From Aquatica leii (Eukaryota > Arthropoda > Insecta > Coleoptera > Lampyridae): DNA of 64,000 nt. Where the stretch lies: NCBI GenBank assembly GCA_035610365.1, contig CM069432.1:109883529-109947528 (forward strand), in the 5' to 3' direction. This document shows positions 12,027 to 22,603 of this stretch, in pieces. A program made the translations under genes and the position numbers. A model generated the notes under the pieces. The model had not been told where the DNA came from. It did not search any database and was given only the letters and a program-made list of their open reading frames with translations. Positions within the stretch are counted from its first letter, which is position 1, and each line of letters begins with the position of its first letter.

Positions 12027-12758
12027 TTGTCAAACCGACAACACCGTAATACAATCTTTGCCTCTCAACACAACTGTTCAACTGTAGGTGGAATAAGCAC
12101 AATTTCGAGGTCTTGCGTAAGCTCCATGACGTGTCCAAAACACACTCAAACGGGTTACGGACCACACACGACGTCAAACACCTATACCTTCTCGGTAAAA
12201 TTAACTCCTATGTCGGATTGCTGTACATCTATTGATGCAGTACTACAGCATCCGTTTCCTATTAATCAAATTGAGGATGTCATCGCTGATATCCAATCGC
12301 ACTGCGGTGTAACCCTTTTACAGAATGTGTGTGATGAACTCCACGAACAACTTACACCGTCTACATATTCGAGGAGTTCACTGACATCGTTACCTGACCC
12401 TTTTCATGAAGTCATGGACATTTCATGCACCTGTCATGATATTCAAAATACACAAGTTTGTTTAGAACATGTAGGGTGTGAAACTGTTCCTGATGTTAAT
12501 GTGAAGAGTGTGGAATCTTCGACAGCCGATGATCTCTCTGGTCCAGTCGATGGTAAGTGCGCTTGCAACTATGCATCAACGTCAACGTATGTGTGCAAGT
12601 GTGTCACGAAATCTGAAGCGGAGAAGAGAGACACGGAACTTGTTGAAGAAACGATTACCTGTCCTTCAGCTATTGCTCAGGTGTTATCTGTATTTCCACC
12701 ATTCTCTTCTGAGAATTTTTTGTTTACTTGTATTGATTCTTTAGAACAACGTTTATAG
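12027..12758 (+). CDS. Cys-rich Polinton ORF of unknown function
   Basis: This is a 243-codon open frame. An internal ATG at 12211 (MSDCCTSID) is an equally plausible start and gives about 182 residues. It has about twenty cysteines, many in C-x-C pairs (CTCHD, KCACN, CKCV), and no hydrophobic segments. Base composition is clearly richer in GC than its surroundings. Within it a strong donor (G/GTAAGTGC at 12552/12553) lies in phase 1. That phase matches the acceptor at 13201/13202 that opens the polymerase zinc-finger segment, so part of this ORF could be a spliced N-terminal extension of the polymerase. I do not recognise it as a known family. Confidence 0.5.
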   Translation: MSNRQHRNTIFASQHNCSTVGGISTISRSCVSSMTCPKHTQTGYGPHTTSNTYTFSVKLTPMSDCCTSIDAVLQHPFPINQIEDVIADIQSHCGVTLLQNVCDELHEQLTPSTYSRSSLTSLPDPFHEVMDISCTCHDIQNTQVCLEHVGCETVPDVNVKSVESSTADDLSGPVDGKCACNYASTSTYVCKCVTKSEAEKRDTELVEETITCPSAIAQVLSVFPPFSSENFLFTCIDSLEQRL

Positions 12759-12813
12759 AAAACAATAGATGGTACAGCATCAATGTAGTCCGACATAGAG
12801 TTAAAAATACACA

Positions 12814-13014
12814 ATGTACTCCTCTTCTACTTTCCAAAAAAAACTGATCCAACAGCTTCCAGAGTCGGCAAAGAGAAGACGTGCATTGTGTTACAAAATT
12901 AAGAAAATGTGCAATTTAGACGATAAATTGTTTGACTTTTTGTATTCTAATTTTAATACTTATTATTTTAAGTATTTCAAAAATTTCGTTTTGGCAAGAA
13001 AAAAAGGCAAATAA
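12814..13014 (+). CDS. Small basic ORF, 66 residues
   Basis: Starts MYSSSTFQKKLIQQLPES and is rich in Lys/Arg (KRRR, KIKK, RKKGK), with an aromatic C-terminal half. It lies between the Cys-rich ORF and the polymerase on the same strand. It would fall inside the putative intron 12553-13201 if that is real. No family was recognised, and it could be a small DNA-binding protein or a chance frame. Confidence 0.35.
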   Translation: MYSSSTFQKKLIQQLPESAKRRRALCYKIKKMCNLDDKLFDFLYSNFNTYYFKYFKNFVLARKKGK

Positions 13015-13201
13015 ACACCTGACAATATCCATGAACCTCTCCTATCCCCGTTTCCTTATCCTGGTGACGCTGCTACATTGGGTGCTCGTCCCGTCACTGC
13101 ACAGTAATTATTCTTACTGACTGAAAATGTAGCTTGTCTTAATGACAATATAGAAAATATTAAATATTGCTATAACCCATAGTATTATTTTTTAAATTAC
13201 A

Positions 13202-16200
13202 GCAAAAGTTTGTCTTCAATGCAGACACGTATTTACACGAAGCGATAACCTCAAACGTCACTTACAAAATTCCTGCAAAGGTGTTGCTAAAACTCCAAAT
13301 GATGAAGTTAAGAAACGTAAATTTGAAGATGGGGCGAGTCTTCATCTAAGAAAAATCGATGATAACAAGCAGGAAGTAATCGTTAACGTTAGATGTAACG
13401 AATGTCAAGAAGATGTACTCAAAGCACATTATCGAGGACATCTCCGAAGTAATCGCCACAAAATTAATGCTTGTCGATTTATAGATGATGAAGGTATTCA
13501 AATTATACAATCAGCATTTCAAGATAGGCTCATGAGTTATAAATTATCACCTAGTAACCAACATGTAAAAGTAGTAGACTTAATGAACGAGTTCAGTGAA
13601 AAATAAGTAGTCTTATGAATAAACAGGTTGCAAAATTTAGAAACGTTAAAGTTAATTGTGAATTATTTGGGTTATATACATTAAAGCAACAAGAAGTATT
13701 AGATATCAAGTGTTTTCAAACAAAGTATGAAATTTTAAACCCAGGGACGGATGTTGCAGAACTACAGAAGAAGTTTGTGGAAATTTTAGATAGAAAGGAA
13801 TCTGAATTCCAAGAAAAAGATTCAGGTGAGTTAAGTATCAAAATGTTATATGTTACAAAAGTTTGTTTTAGGATGGGTTTTTGGTGAAATTTCTGCATGT
13901 GGAAGTAAATTTCGTTAAGTTCAATCCGTTAAAGGCATCTTCTTATGTTAAACTACCCATCGAAATCATACATAAAAAAGCTGTCATCAATGTTATGAAT
14001 TTTGATGAATTTTGTTTTGGATGGGCTGTGGCATCTGCGCTAGTTGTTCCGAATGGGAATCCGCAAAGAGTTGCGTCCTATCCCGATTTTCGAACCTTAT
14101 GCAATTGGGATGGTATTACTTTCCCTATGAAACTAACTGATATTGGAAAGTTTGAAGACAACAACAACATATCGGTTAACGTGTACGGTTTAGAAGAAAT
14201 TACAGAACAAGGAACACGAAAAATTGAAGTTGTGGGACCACTATATTACACGAAAAAGAAGCAGAATACTCACATTAATTTATTGTTAATAGAAAACAAC
14301 ACCGGTTCTCAACATTATTGTTGGATCAAGAATTTTTCGCGATTGGTGAGTACACAGTTAACAACCCGGCACGGTGCAAAAAATTTTGTGATTCCTGTTT
14401 ACATTACTTTAGAAATGAACAACTGCTTCAACGACACGTAACACATGATTGTAATTATGTCTACACCAAATTACCTACGCATAATGCTACAATCGATACA
14501 ACCGGTGCAATTACGTATGATAATGTTCTTAAATTTAATAATTTCCATAAAAAAATGTCTGTTCCGTTTGTCATATATGCTGATTTTGAGTCGCTGCTTA
14601 TACCTGTACATACGGCGTTTCCTAATCCAAAGGATCCCTTCACTGTCAAAACATGTAAGCATGAACCATATGCTTTCGCGTACTACATTAAATCTACTGA
14701 GAATGATGAATGGTCTTGTTTAAAACTGTATCGTGGTGTAGATGCTGCTAGAACATTTATTAACTGGTTAGAATCGGACATACATCAAATATATTCTAAC
14801 CATTTAAAAGAGTCGAAACCGATGCTTCCACTAACTGCACCAGAATTGGTTGAGTATGTAACAGCACAACAATGCTTTATTTGCAAGAAAGAATTTGGTA
14901 ACCCTGGCAATCCAAAAGTATAAGATCATTCTCATCTTACAGGAAGATATCGTGGCGCAGCACATTCTACATGTAACCTTAATTATAAAATACCTAACTT
15001 TATACCAATATTTTTTCATAACCTAAGCGGATATGATGCACATTTATTTATAAAACAGTTGGCTTTAGAAAAAGAAGAGGTCGATGTAATTCCACAATCT
15101 AAAGAAAAATATATCACGTTCAGCAAGAGACTACTAGTGGATAGAACATCTAAAGAAAATGGAAAAATGGAAGATGTATACCTGCGTGTACGATTTCTCG
15201 ATAGTTATCGTTTTCTGGCTTCATCCTTAGACGCGTTAGCACAAACTCTTGCAGATGAACAATGTACCAGTTTACGAAAATTTTATTCTGATGATCAAAA
15301 GTTTAACCTGGCAAGAGTTAAAGGGGTTTTTCCATATTCTTACGTGGACAACTACACAAAATTAAATGAATGCTGTTTACCAAAAAAAGAAGATTTTTAC
15401 GACACTCTTCGAGAGCAACATATTTCTAAAGAAGATTATCAACGTGCTACAAGCACATGGTCAACGTTTCAGTGTAAATCGCTTGGAGATTATTCCGACG
15501 TATACCTATCTTGTGATGTGTTACTATTAACTGATGTATTTGAAAATTTTCGTGTACTCTGTCAAAAAATTTATGATTTAGATCCAGCTCAATATATTAC
15601 GGCTCCTGGTCTGGCTTGGGATGCAATGCTGAAACATACGCAAGTAGAATTAGAGCTTTTGACCGATATGGATATGTACCATTTCTTCAAGAAAGGTATT
15701 CGCGGAGGTGTAAGTACATGCATTAAACGAAAATCTCTAGCCAATAACCCATATATTCCAAGCTTTAATTCTAAAAACCCTACATCATACATTATGTACT
15801 TAGATTCCACAAATTTATATGGGCACTCAATGCGAGAGTATTTACCTCGTACAGGATTTACTTGGTTATCGTCTGAAGCTGTGGACTCTTTTAACGTTTT
15901 AGACATACCCGACGATGCTGAAGAGGGGTATGTATTAGAGGTGGATTTAGAGTATCCAGATAATTTACACGACCATCACAACGATTTACCGTTCTGTCCA
16001 GAGAGTATTTGTCCTCCAGGTTCAACCTCATCCCAGAAAAAACTCATTCCAAATTTAAATGATAAAACAGCATACATCATTCATTACAGAAACTTAAAGC
16101 AATGTCTTAAGCATGGATTAGTGCTTACTTATACACATCGAATATTAAAATTTCAGCAAAGTCCTTGGTTAAGAAGTTACATCGACTTAAACACCAGGTT

Positions 16201-17235
16201 ACGAAATGAGGTGAATACAAAATTTGAAAAGGATTTTTATAAACTAATGAATAACGGTGTATTTGGAAAAACAATGGAAAATGTGGATAAACGTAGAAAT
16301 ATACGTTTATTAACCCATTGGGAAAACATTGGAAAACGCTTAGGATTAGAAGCTTACGTGGCTAAACCAACTTTTAAGCAGGTGACCAGGTTCACTGAAA
16401 AGTTATACGCTATAGAACTGTCCAAAACAGCTGTTGTATACAATAAACCTGTATATGTTGGATTTACGATATTAGATATATCAAAATTGTAATGTACCGG
16501 TTTTTATGAAGTGTTACGATCAAAATATGAACAAAACCTAAAATTATTGTACACGGATACAGACAGCTTAATAGTAGAAATACACACACCTGATGTTTAC
16601 GAAGATATGAAAATGCAGATAAATGAATATGACACTTCTAATTATAAAAGAATAATCGACAGAATATTCCAATTACTACTTGTTGTAGGTAAAATGAAGG
16701 ATGAATTTGGTGGAACAGCAGTTCACAGTTTCTACGGTGCTGGAGCCAAGTGTTACTGTGTTAATGTCGGGGATCAAATTATTAAAAAGCTAAAGGTGTG
16801 CGAAAATATGTAGTACAACGCGATATTAGTGAACTGGATTTTAAACAAGTTGCTGAAGGTGAGAAGGAAACTATGATGTGTAAAATGTATGTGTTTAGAT
16901 CTACTTTACATGATCTACACACAGAACTTATAAATAAAATAGCTTTGTGTTCTTCGGACGATAAACGATTTATAATACCTGGTACATGTAATACGTTGGC
17001 ATGGGGTCATCAAGATATCGATTGGAACGTCAAAATAAATTCTTTATTAAAAGCTGCTTGTGATATCCTTCAAGAACCGGATGAAGAATGTGGTGAAGAG
17101 GACAAACAACCAGATGTGGAGAACTTTGATGGTTTTGAATCATCTGCAAACTGGGATTCCAACACTTTACCACCACAATTCAACGACCCTATTGATTTGG
17201 ATGAACTGATAAATAATCATTTAAACGATATATAA
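13202..17235 (+). pseudogene. Protein-primed family B DNA polymerase, multiply frameshifted
   Basis: The segment starts after an acceptor-like TTACAG with a C2H2-like finger (CLQC...H...H) and a second Cys/His segment (CNEC...GHLRSNRH). Both are typical of the N-terminus of insect Polinton polymerases. Exonuclease motifs follow: YADFES near 14576, FHNLSGYDAH near 15016, and YSDVYLSCDVLLL near 15495. Polymerase motifs are A (YLDSTNLYG, about 15796), B (KLMNNGVFGKT, about 16240) and C (YTDTDS, about 16551). All key acidic residues are visible. Breaks occur near 13605, 13880, 14390, 14921 (stop), 16490 and 16800, so no single frame covers the enzyme. It replicates the element in functional relatives. 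Confidence 0.93.
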
Positions 17236-17295
17236 ATATGTCTAAAAGTGGTGGGGATAATAAAAAAATAAATTAAAAATATCTGTTTTATTTGT

Positions 17296-18219
17296 TTATA
17301 TTACAGCGCTGTTGTTTATCCATGAATTATGAGATTTATCTAAACCTAACCATTTTACGTATAACCGATTACCACGACGTTTTAATATTTTTTCAACTAA
17401 ATATATGTCTGCAAATTTAACTTCTTGAAGTTCTTGTTCGTAAAAACCTCCCTTTGATCTGCTGATCTTTTACATCCTTTAAAATGTATGTAGTAGGATT
17501 CGTATTTTGTACAGTCATTACTTGAAAAATTTCAGTGCTCCAATTTGGGGTAAAACCTTTGCAAACACCCCCGATGTTTACTAATTCGAACGAATGCACC
17601 TTTTGAAAATTTAGGTGTTTTTAAATCCAAGACTTTTCTATTATCGAACCGAGATTTTAAAATGTTCTTCGAGTTGTTTTTATTCACATCGGATCGGTTT
17701 ATATCCAGTAGTTCTATGAGTTGTTGAATTGTAATTTTTAACAATTAACTGCAATAAATTCAACCATTTATAAGATCCTTGTAAGCTAAACTTTTTCCAC
17801 ATGAGGTTTTAAGGTGCGATTTACGCGTTCAACGATACTACTTTTTTTTTCAGAATAAGTACTGTAATGATTTATAGCAAACTCCTTCATTAGATCTTGG
17901 AATTGTTTATTATAAAATTCTTTACCATTATCAGTCTGTAAATTATGAGGTGTTGCTTTAACTAATACTTTTTCATTGCATTAGTTACATCTGTTCCAGT
18001 TTTTCGTTTTACTGGTTCGCACCAAACATATTTTGAAAAGGTATTAATTACTACTAAAATGTAACGAAAACCTTTATTTAAATGTGCGTAGGGTATCATT
18101 TCTACTAAATCTGCTTGAAAGAGGTCATTCAATCCTTTAATAACTACACGCCTTCGAGGAAAATTTTTTCTAACCGGTTTATGAAGTTCTTCAATCACTT
18201 GCTGTCGTTCGGGCTCCAT
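17296..18219 (-). pseudogene. Retroviral-type integrase with chromodomain, frameshifted
   Basis: From the ATG at 18219 the frame gives the core start with the first catalytic Asp (FQADLVEM) and FRYILVVINTFSKYVW. After a shift near 17960 come TDNGKEF (second Asp) and SSIVERVNRTLK (Glu, about 33 residues later). A C-terminal barrel (FVRISKHRG, YTPNWSTEIF-like) follows in two more frames. Near 17310-17400 a chromodomain is readable (YLVEKILKRRG...YVKWLGLD...SW). The upstream gene overlaps its start by 25 bp. The family inserts Polinton DNA and makes 6-bp duplications, as seen here. At least three frameshifts. Confidence 0.92.
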
Positions 18220-18620
18220 AACTGAACTCTTACAATGATTTCTAATACAAAACTAATTTCGTCTTGTTTAAATCGTAAAACTCTTTCACCTTGCGATGTT
18301 AATCTGACCTGTTCGCTTTCTGATACCTTAATGACATCTCCCTTGTTTAGTAAGACCCCTTCTAAATCTTGCAGAGTCTTATATTTTTTTTCGTTGATAT
18401 GTATTATACAATCATGCGAGCATCGCACGGTTATAATGCTAGCCTCAAGCAAAGGGAATTTATATTCGTTCCCAAATAAGTTGATATGTGAACCATCTGT
18501 CGTACCCATTACATATACCGCTGTATCATAATGTAAAGAAGATACTTGTTTTACAAAATAAAGGGTTTCTTGATGAGCTTTAATTTGGTTAATATGTCTT
18601 CCAAACTTATCGAGCGTCAT
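18195..18620 (-). CDS. Conserved Polinton protein of unknown function, intact
   Basis: An uninterrupted 141-codon frame starting MTLDKFGRHINQ. The LDKFGRHI opening is a feature I associate with an uncharacterised ORF next to the integrase in insect Polintons. The protein is predicted mostly beta-stranded, with no signal or membrane segment. It overlaps the integrase start by 25 bp and lies 50 bp after the end of the next upstream gene, part of a tightly packed leftward cluster with the ATPase. It may have a structural or packaging role, but that is inference from neighbourhood only. Confidence 0.65.
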   Translation of the reverse strand: MTLDKFGRHINQIKAHQETLYFVKQVSSLHYDTAVYVMGTTDGSHINLFGNEYKFPLLEASIITVRCSHDCIIHINEKKYKTLQDLEGVLLNKGDVIKVSESEQVRLTSQGERVLRFKQDEISFVLEIIVRVQLWSPNDSK

Positions 18621-18669
18621 GTCTTATGTCTACGGCTACCACTAATATGAGAATGTGCTTAACAACACA

Positions 18670-19816
18670 TCATTTTATTATCTTGGCAGATCGCAACTCA
18701 TCAATAATGTAAATTATTTCGTTCGTGTGTCCTGTATGACCTGCTTCTTTAGAGCTTAATAATGTTCTTAACCAATTAACTAATTTATTAGGATCTTTCC
18801 ACGGAAGAAACTCTAAACGTTTGTTATTTAGCTGCAGCATCTGTATATGTCCTCCTTCTTTAAAGTAGTAGAATTTGATCGGACACGAGTCATTGAAGTA
18901 GCTAATAACGGTTTGATTATATTAGAATATTTTTTACCAGCAGCTTGTATTTGTTTTTTGGATCATAGTGTCTACGTGTTGCGTTTGTTCGTATGATTAT
19001 ATCCTTGTATTGAATTTGGTCTTGTTGTTTATAACCAATCGGGATTCGTTTAAATAACAGTTCGTATAAACCGGGAGTACCCGTATATCGAAATTCTTCT
19101 CCTGATGGACGTTTGATGAGCAAATCTTCTCCGACAAACTCTAGATCTGAATCTCCTACTTGAAATTTATTTAAAGCGGGGTCAAAACGCACCCCATAAT
19201 TATGATCAAATTCGTTATTTACATCACGGAACAATGATTCTACATATATCTTTGCCAAACCATCATATTGATTTAAATAATCTTGAAAAGCTCGATTTGT
19301 ACCAAGTTCGGCGAGTTCGCTTCGTAGTTCGTCTAACGTAGGAATATTATCAACTTTTGCATCGTCAGTATGTGCGATCACATCAGTATCTAAAAACGTA
19401 ATTTCTTTAGGTTGTCCAGAGGTATGATGTGTTGAAGGTCTTGTGGGAGTACTAGCGTGAGAAGGTTTAAACTGGTCTGTTATTTGTGATTTTAATTCCA
19501 CTGAACCTTGTTTGACTTTCTCAGAAATATTGGATGAAAGTTGTTTTTTTATGGAAACTGTAACATCAGGTTGTTTCTTGACAGTAAACTCTGAATCAGG
19601 TTTAATAGTTGTTAATAATTCCTTTAATGGTTGAGTTATAGGTTTAAACTGTTGTTGAATAATACTTTCTTTTTGTGACGTGTCCGCTTTCAAACTATCC
19701 GCCTTACGTTTTACAGCTTTACGTGCTCGAATTAGTTCTTCTTTTAACCGATTACTCATTGCAACTATCTGTTGTTGCATCGCGTAGTACAATTTATATT
19801 TTAATGAAACAATCAA
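18670..19816 (-). pseudogene. Large conserved Polinton protein with coiled-coil N-terminus, frameshifted 3' end
   Basis: The 299-codon frame from 19816 begins with a basic helical stretch (RLKEELIRARKAVKRKADSL), then a low-complexity Lys/Pro/Ser linker. An ordered region follows (YLNQYDGLAKIYVESLFRD, YGVRFDP). The matching C-terminus continues in other frames to 18670, ending with FLPWKDPNKLVNWLRTLL and AGHTGHTNEI. The AGHTGHxNEI end is a hallmark of a widespread unnamed Polinton ORF. The start overlaps the ATPase end by 23 bp. Function is unknown, and a virion or assembly role is inferred only from gene order. At least two frameshifts near 18910 and 18850. Confidence 0.7.
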
Positions 19817-20520
19817 ATCCTTTTCTGTAACGACCGGAAGTTACACCACTCTCTTTATCGATAACTAAGAATCCATATTTATCTTGCCAACAATAACCAC
19901 ACAAAGTTTTAAACACATCAAAAGACATATCCACATTTACATGATCTTCGTATATATGTTTTATATTTCGTTGATCTTGTTGAAAAACAATAATCATATT
20001 TGCATTGTCTCGTATTAACTGTTTGGGAATAGATGAGTATGTTTGACACAAATAAAAGCAATCTATATTTTCATGTCTCCCAAACAAAAAAATATTCGCG
20101 AATTTCGCTTTGGTTGTGACAAACTACATCATCAAATATAATGATGGAGTTTATGCGTGCCGACTTAGGTGAAAGAATTGTTTTACTATCATCGTACTCA
20201 AAGTATTTTACATCACGAAGTGGTTGTAACAGTTGTCTTAAGTAATTGTATTTAGGTTGGTATAATGATTTAGAATACACGTAAACATTTTCAAATCGTA
20301 ACCCGTTAGGATGTTCTAGCAAACTTAGCATAACATTCGTCTTACCACAACCCGAAGGACCTACTATTAGTCCCCGTTTACACCCTTCTCCAAGTAGGAA
20401 ACCGTGTTTGAAAAACTTTTTGTTAGATACAATACTTGAATCATAATTTTTAATTGGTAACTGATTATCTTGATGTATGAATTGTATCGCATTCATTGCT
20501 TTACTACTCAATATATCCAT
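19794..20520 (-). pseudogene. Genome-packaging ATPase (HerA/FtsK type), one frameshift
   Basis: From the ATG at 20520 the frame shows a Walker A motif GPSGCGKT (about residues 54-61) and a Walker B stretch SIIIFDDVV (about residues 125-133). The family pumps DNA into preformed capsids. Around 20080 a frameshift separates the N-terminal 149 codons from the remainder. The remainder begins with the sensor-like FYLCQTYSSIP and ends in the 97-codon frame at 19794-20087. Total length of about 240 residues fits Polinton ATPases. The promoter is probably in the 73-bp gap shared with the divergent PLA2 gene. Confidence 0.92.
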
Positions 20521-20593
20521 AATTTACAGTTAAATAGACGTGTTTAGCGCAAATAACTTTAGTTTTACGTGACTTGTGGTTACAACACTGTAC

Positions 20594-21350
20594 ATGTCCG
20601 TACGTTCATACAATAAATCTTTTAAAGGTTTTGGATTAATTAATACGTTAGTTAATAAATTACCTGTGGAGCTACATTTGCCTGGATATAATTTTTGTGG
20701 GCCAGGAACTCGTTTAACCAAACGTCTTGCTCGAGGTGATAAAGGTATAAATCCCTTTGGACGAGGCTTGTCGAGAACACGATATACCATATTCGCAAAC
20801 CAACGATTTATCAAAAAGACACGAAGCAGATCGAAAATTAGGATCTATAGCTTGGCAAAGATTTCGATCAAAGGACGCTAGTTTTGGGGAAAAAGCAGCA
20901 GCTTTAACTATTTCCGGTGTAATGAAGGGTAAAACTAAATTAGGTATGGGGCAGAAAAGGAAAAAACGTGGAGCATTAGTTTTAAAAAAGCGATACAATT
21001 AGCTCGTCGTACAGTAGGTGGTAAAGTACAATCAGACTTAAAATCAACCGTTGAACAAGCTATGAAAGCGTTAAGACAACAAAAGGTTTCACCACCTAAA
21101 CAAAGAATAATTCCCTATTCCTAAAACAGGAGGATTTTACCGTTAATTCCTTTATTCGCTGCTCTCGGGGCAATAGGTTCTCTAGGTGGTGGGCAGCAGC
21201 TGTTGCAAAAGCAGTGAATGAGGCAAAAACTGCTGCAAAACATTAGAAGAAACCAAACGTCATAACCAAGCAATGGAAGCTGCAAGTGTAGGAAAAAGGT
21301 CTTTATTTAAAACCATATAAAAAAGGTCTTGGATTATATATACATCCATA
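20594..21350 (+). pseudogene. Phospholipase A2-like domain plus core-protein-like tail, frameshifted
   Basis: The ATG at 20594 opens a frame with LPGYNFCGPGT, the calcium-binding loop of parvoviral-type PLA2. After a shift near 20755 comes DEACREHDIPYSQ with the catalytic His-Asp, then a basic region (GMGQKRKKRG). Further frames carry a helical basic segment (about 21000-21110). After that comes a Gly/Ala-rich hydrophobic stretch (PLIPLFAALGAIGSLGGG, spanning frames) like the membrane-active core/VI-type proteins of Polintons. PLA2 domains in virus-like particles act on membranes during entry. At least four frameshifts. Whether PLA2 and tail are one protein cannot be settled here. Confidence 0.8.
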
Positions 21351-21735
21351 TCAAAAACTCCCAATAAAGCTACTACGCAGAGCGTTAACAAATATCGATC
21401 TATCGAAATATATACAATTACTTCAAATAAAGAAATTTAGAGGAATTTTTATGAGAGACAAGTTACGCGCATTATATTAAAAATGAGTGCGGAATTATAA
21501 ATCTGGACAAACAACAAGGTGAAGGAACTCATTGGACGGCTTTACGTTAAACGTGGTAACAAAATAATCTATTTCGATAGTATAGACATTTAAAACCACC
21601 TTTGGAAGTAATCTATTATTTCGCAGCGGCGGTAGCGTAAATATAATGTATAATTTTGACACACTTCAACTATTTAATACCTACAACTGCGGACATTTAG
21701 TATTAGACTTTTATACGAACATTCGAGATAACTAG
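21351..21735 (+). pseudogene. Adenovirus-like cysteine maturation protease, heavily frameshifted
   Basis: Short segments in changing frames keep the family landmarks in order. They are LTNIDLSKYIQLL and FRGIFMRD (substrate-cleft start), GTHWTAL with the catalytic His, YFDS with the acidic residue, LQLFNTYNCGHL with the Gln and nucleophile Cys, and a short C-terminus ending at 21735. These enzymes process capsid precursors. There are at least three breaks (about 21478, 21550 and 21590-21640), with stop codons in frame. The gene directly follows the core-protein region and precedes the minor capsid gene, as in other Polintons. Confidence 0.85.
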
Positions 21736-21762
21736 TTAGTTGTTGTAAGGTTCTCTACCGAA

Positions 21763-22458
21763 ATGTCGTGCACATTTACATTTACTGGATCGACTTCTAT
21801 TCTACGCTCAGAATTTAATCCACCAATTTATTTAAATCCTGATAAAGAGTATGTACTTGGTTTAACAAGTTTTGCAAGTTTTAATAGTATACCGAATGTA
21901 ACTAATAAAAATAACCAATTTATCATAGGAAAAACAAAAGTAACGATTCCTGAAGGTTCTTACGAAATAAAAGATTTGGAAAATTATCTACAAGGTGTTG
22001 TACCTAAAAACTTTACTATTAAATTACGTGCAAACCACAACACCCTTTAAAAACTATGATTAAATCAAATGCCATTATTGATTTTACACAAGAACATTCT
22101 ATAGGACCTCTTTAGGATTCAGAAAAAGTTATTGCCTTGCAAATCAATGGTCTGAATCAAGTTATCCAACAAACATTATTACGATCAATTCGTTATTAAT
22201 CGATTGCAACATTACATTAGAAACTATACAAATGGAACACCGGCCCACACTATACATCAGTTCTTTCCAAGCGTACCATCTGGATATAAAATAATTGAAT
22301 GCCCTCTACATGTCACCTATTTACCTATTAGCGTACGAACTATTTCAAACATTACACTTAAAATAGTAGATCAAAATGGAAATCTTGTCAATTTTCAAGG
22401 TGAAGTCATCACAATAGGACTACATTTAAAAGAACTTGATAATGGTATTTCGCTTTAA
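21763..22458 (+). pseudogene. Minor capsid (penton) protein, frameshifted
   Basis: The first frame (21763-22050) starts MSCTFTFTGSTSIL and contains INPDKEYVLGL-type and FNSIPNV segments and an EGSYEI motif. After shifts near 22050 and 22115 the last frame (22204-22458) carries HTIHQFFPSVPSGYKI and ITLKIVDQNGNLVNF. These are characteristic of the single-jelly-roll penton of Polintons, of about 230 residues. It forms the capsid vertices in relatives. Its end overlaps the start of the 53-residue ORF by 17 bp. Confidence 0.85.
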
Positions 22459-22603
22459 GAACCATTCTTGTGTATGTGATACCGAATCTCATAAAACAAC
22501 ACAATCCTTTAGTACGAAGATTAGTAAGCGATCGCACGTTAAACGATTAACAGTTAGTAACAAACAATTTCTAAAATCTTTGGGATTTACTGTACTAAAA
22601 TGA
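22442..22603 (+). CDS. Intact 53-residue basic ORF between penton and major capsid
   Basis: This frame starts at ATG 22442 inside the penton C-terminus and ends at TGA 22601-22603. The stop overlaps the capsid start as ATGA. The peptide has a Cys pair near its start, then a Lys/Arg/Ser-rich middle and a C-terminal motif NKQFLKSLGFTVLK. A short ORF with a similar SxxNxxFLxSLG end occurs at this position in other insect Polintons, to my knowledge without an assigned function. Overlap on both sides and an unbroken frame among broken neighbours support a real gene. It might be a small cement or core component, which is inference. Confidence 0.65.
   Translation: MVFRFKNHSCVCDTESHKTTQSFSTKISKRSHVKRLTVSNKQFLKSLGFTVLK

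Noticed and set aside
11986..12177. Minus-strand frame opposite the Cys-rich ORF
   Set aside because: Overlaps the longer plus-strand frame and shows no independent evidence.
13031..13120. Short hydrophobic ORF (starts MNLSYPRFLILVTLLHW) resembling a signal peptide
   Set aside because: Only about 30 codons, inside a probable intron or leader, with no mature domain after it.
18235..18531. Plus-strand 98-codon frame
   Set aside because: Antisense to the intact 141-residue gene, which has conserved features and a gene-cluster context.
20530..20998. Minus-strand frames opposite the PLA2 gene
   Set aside because: Shadows of the rightward gene, which carries the recognisable motifs.
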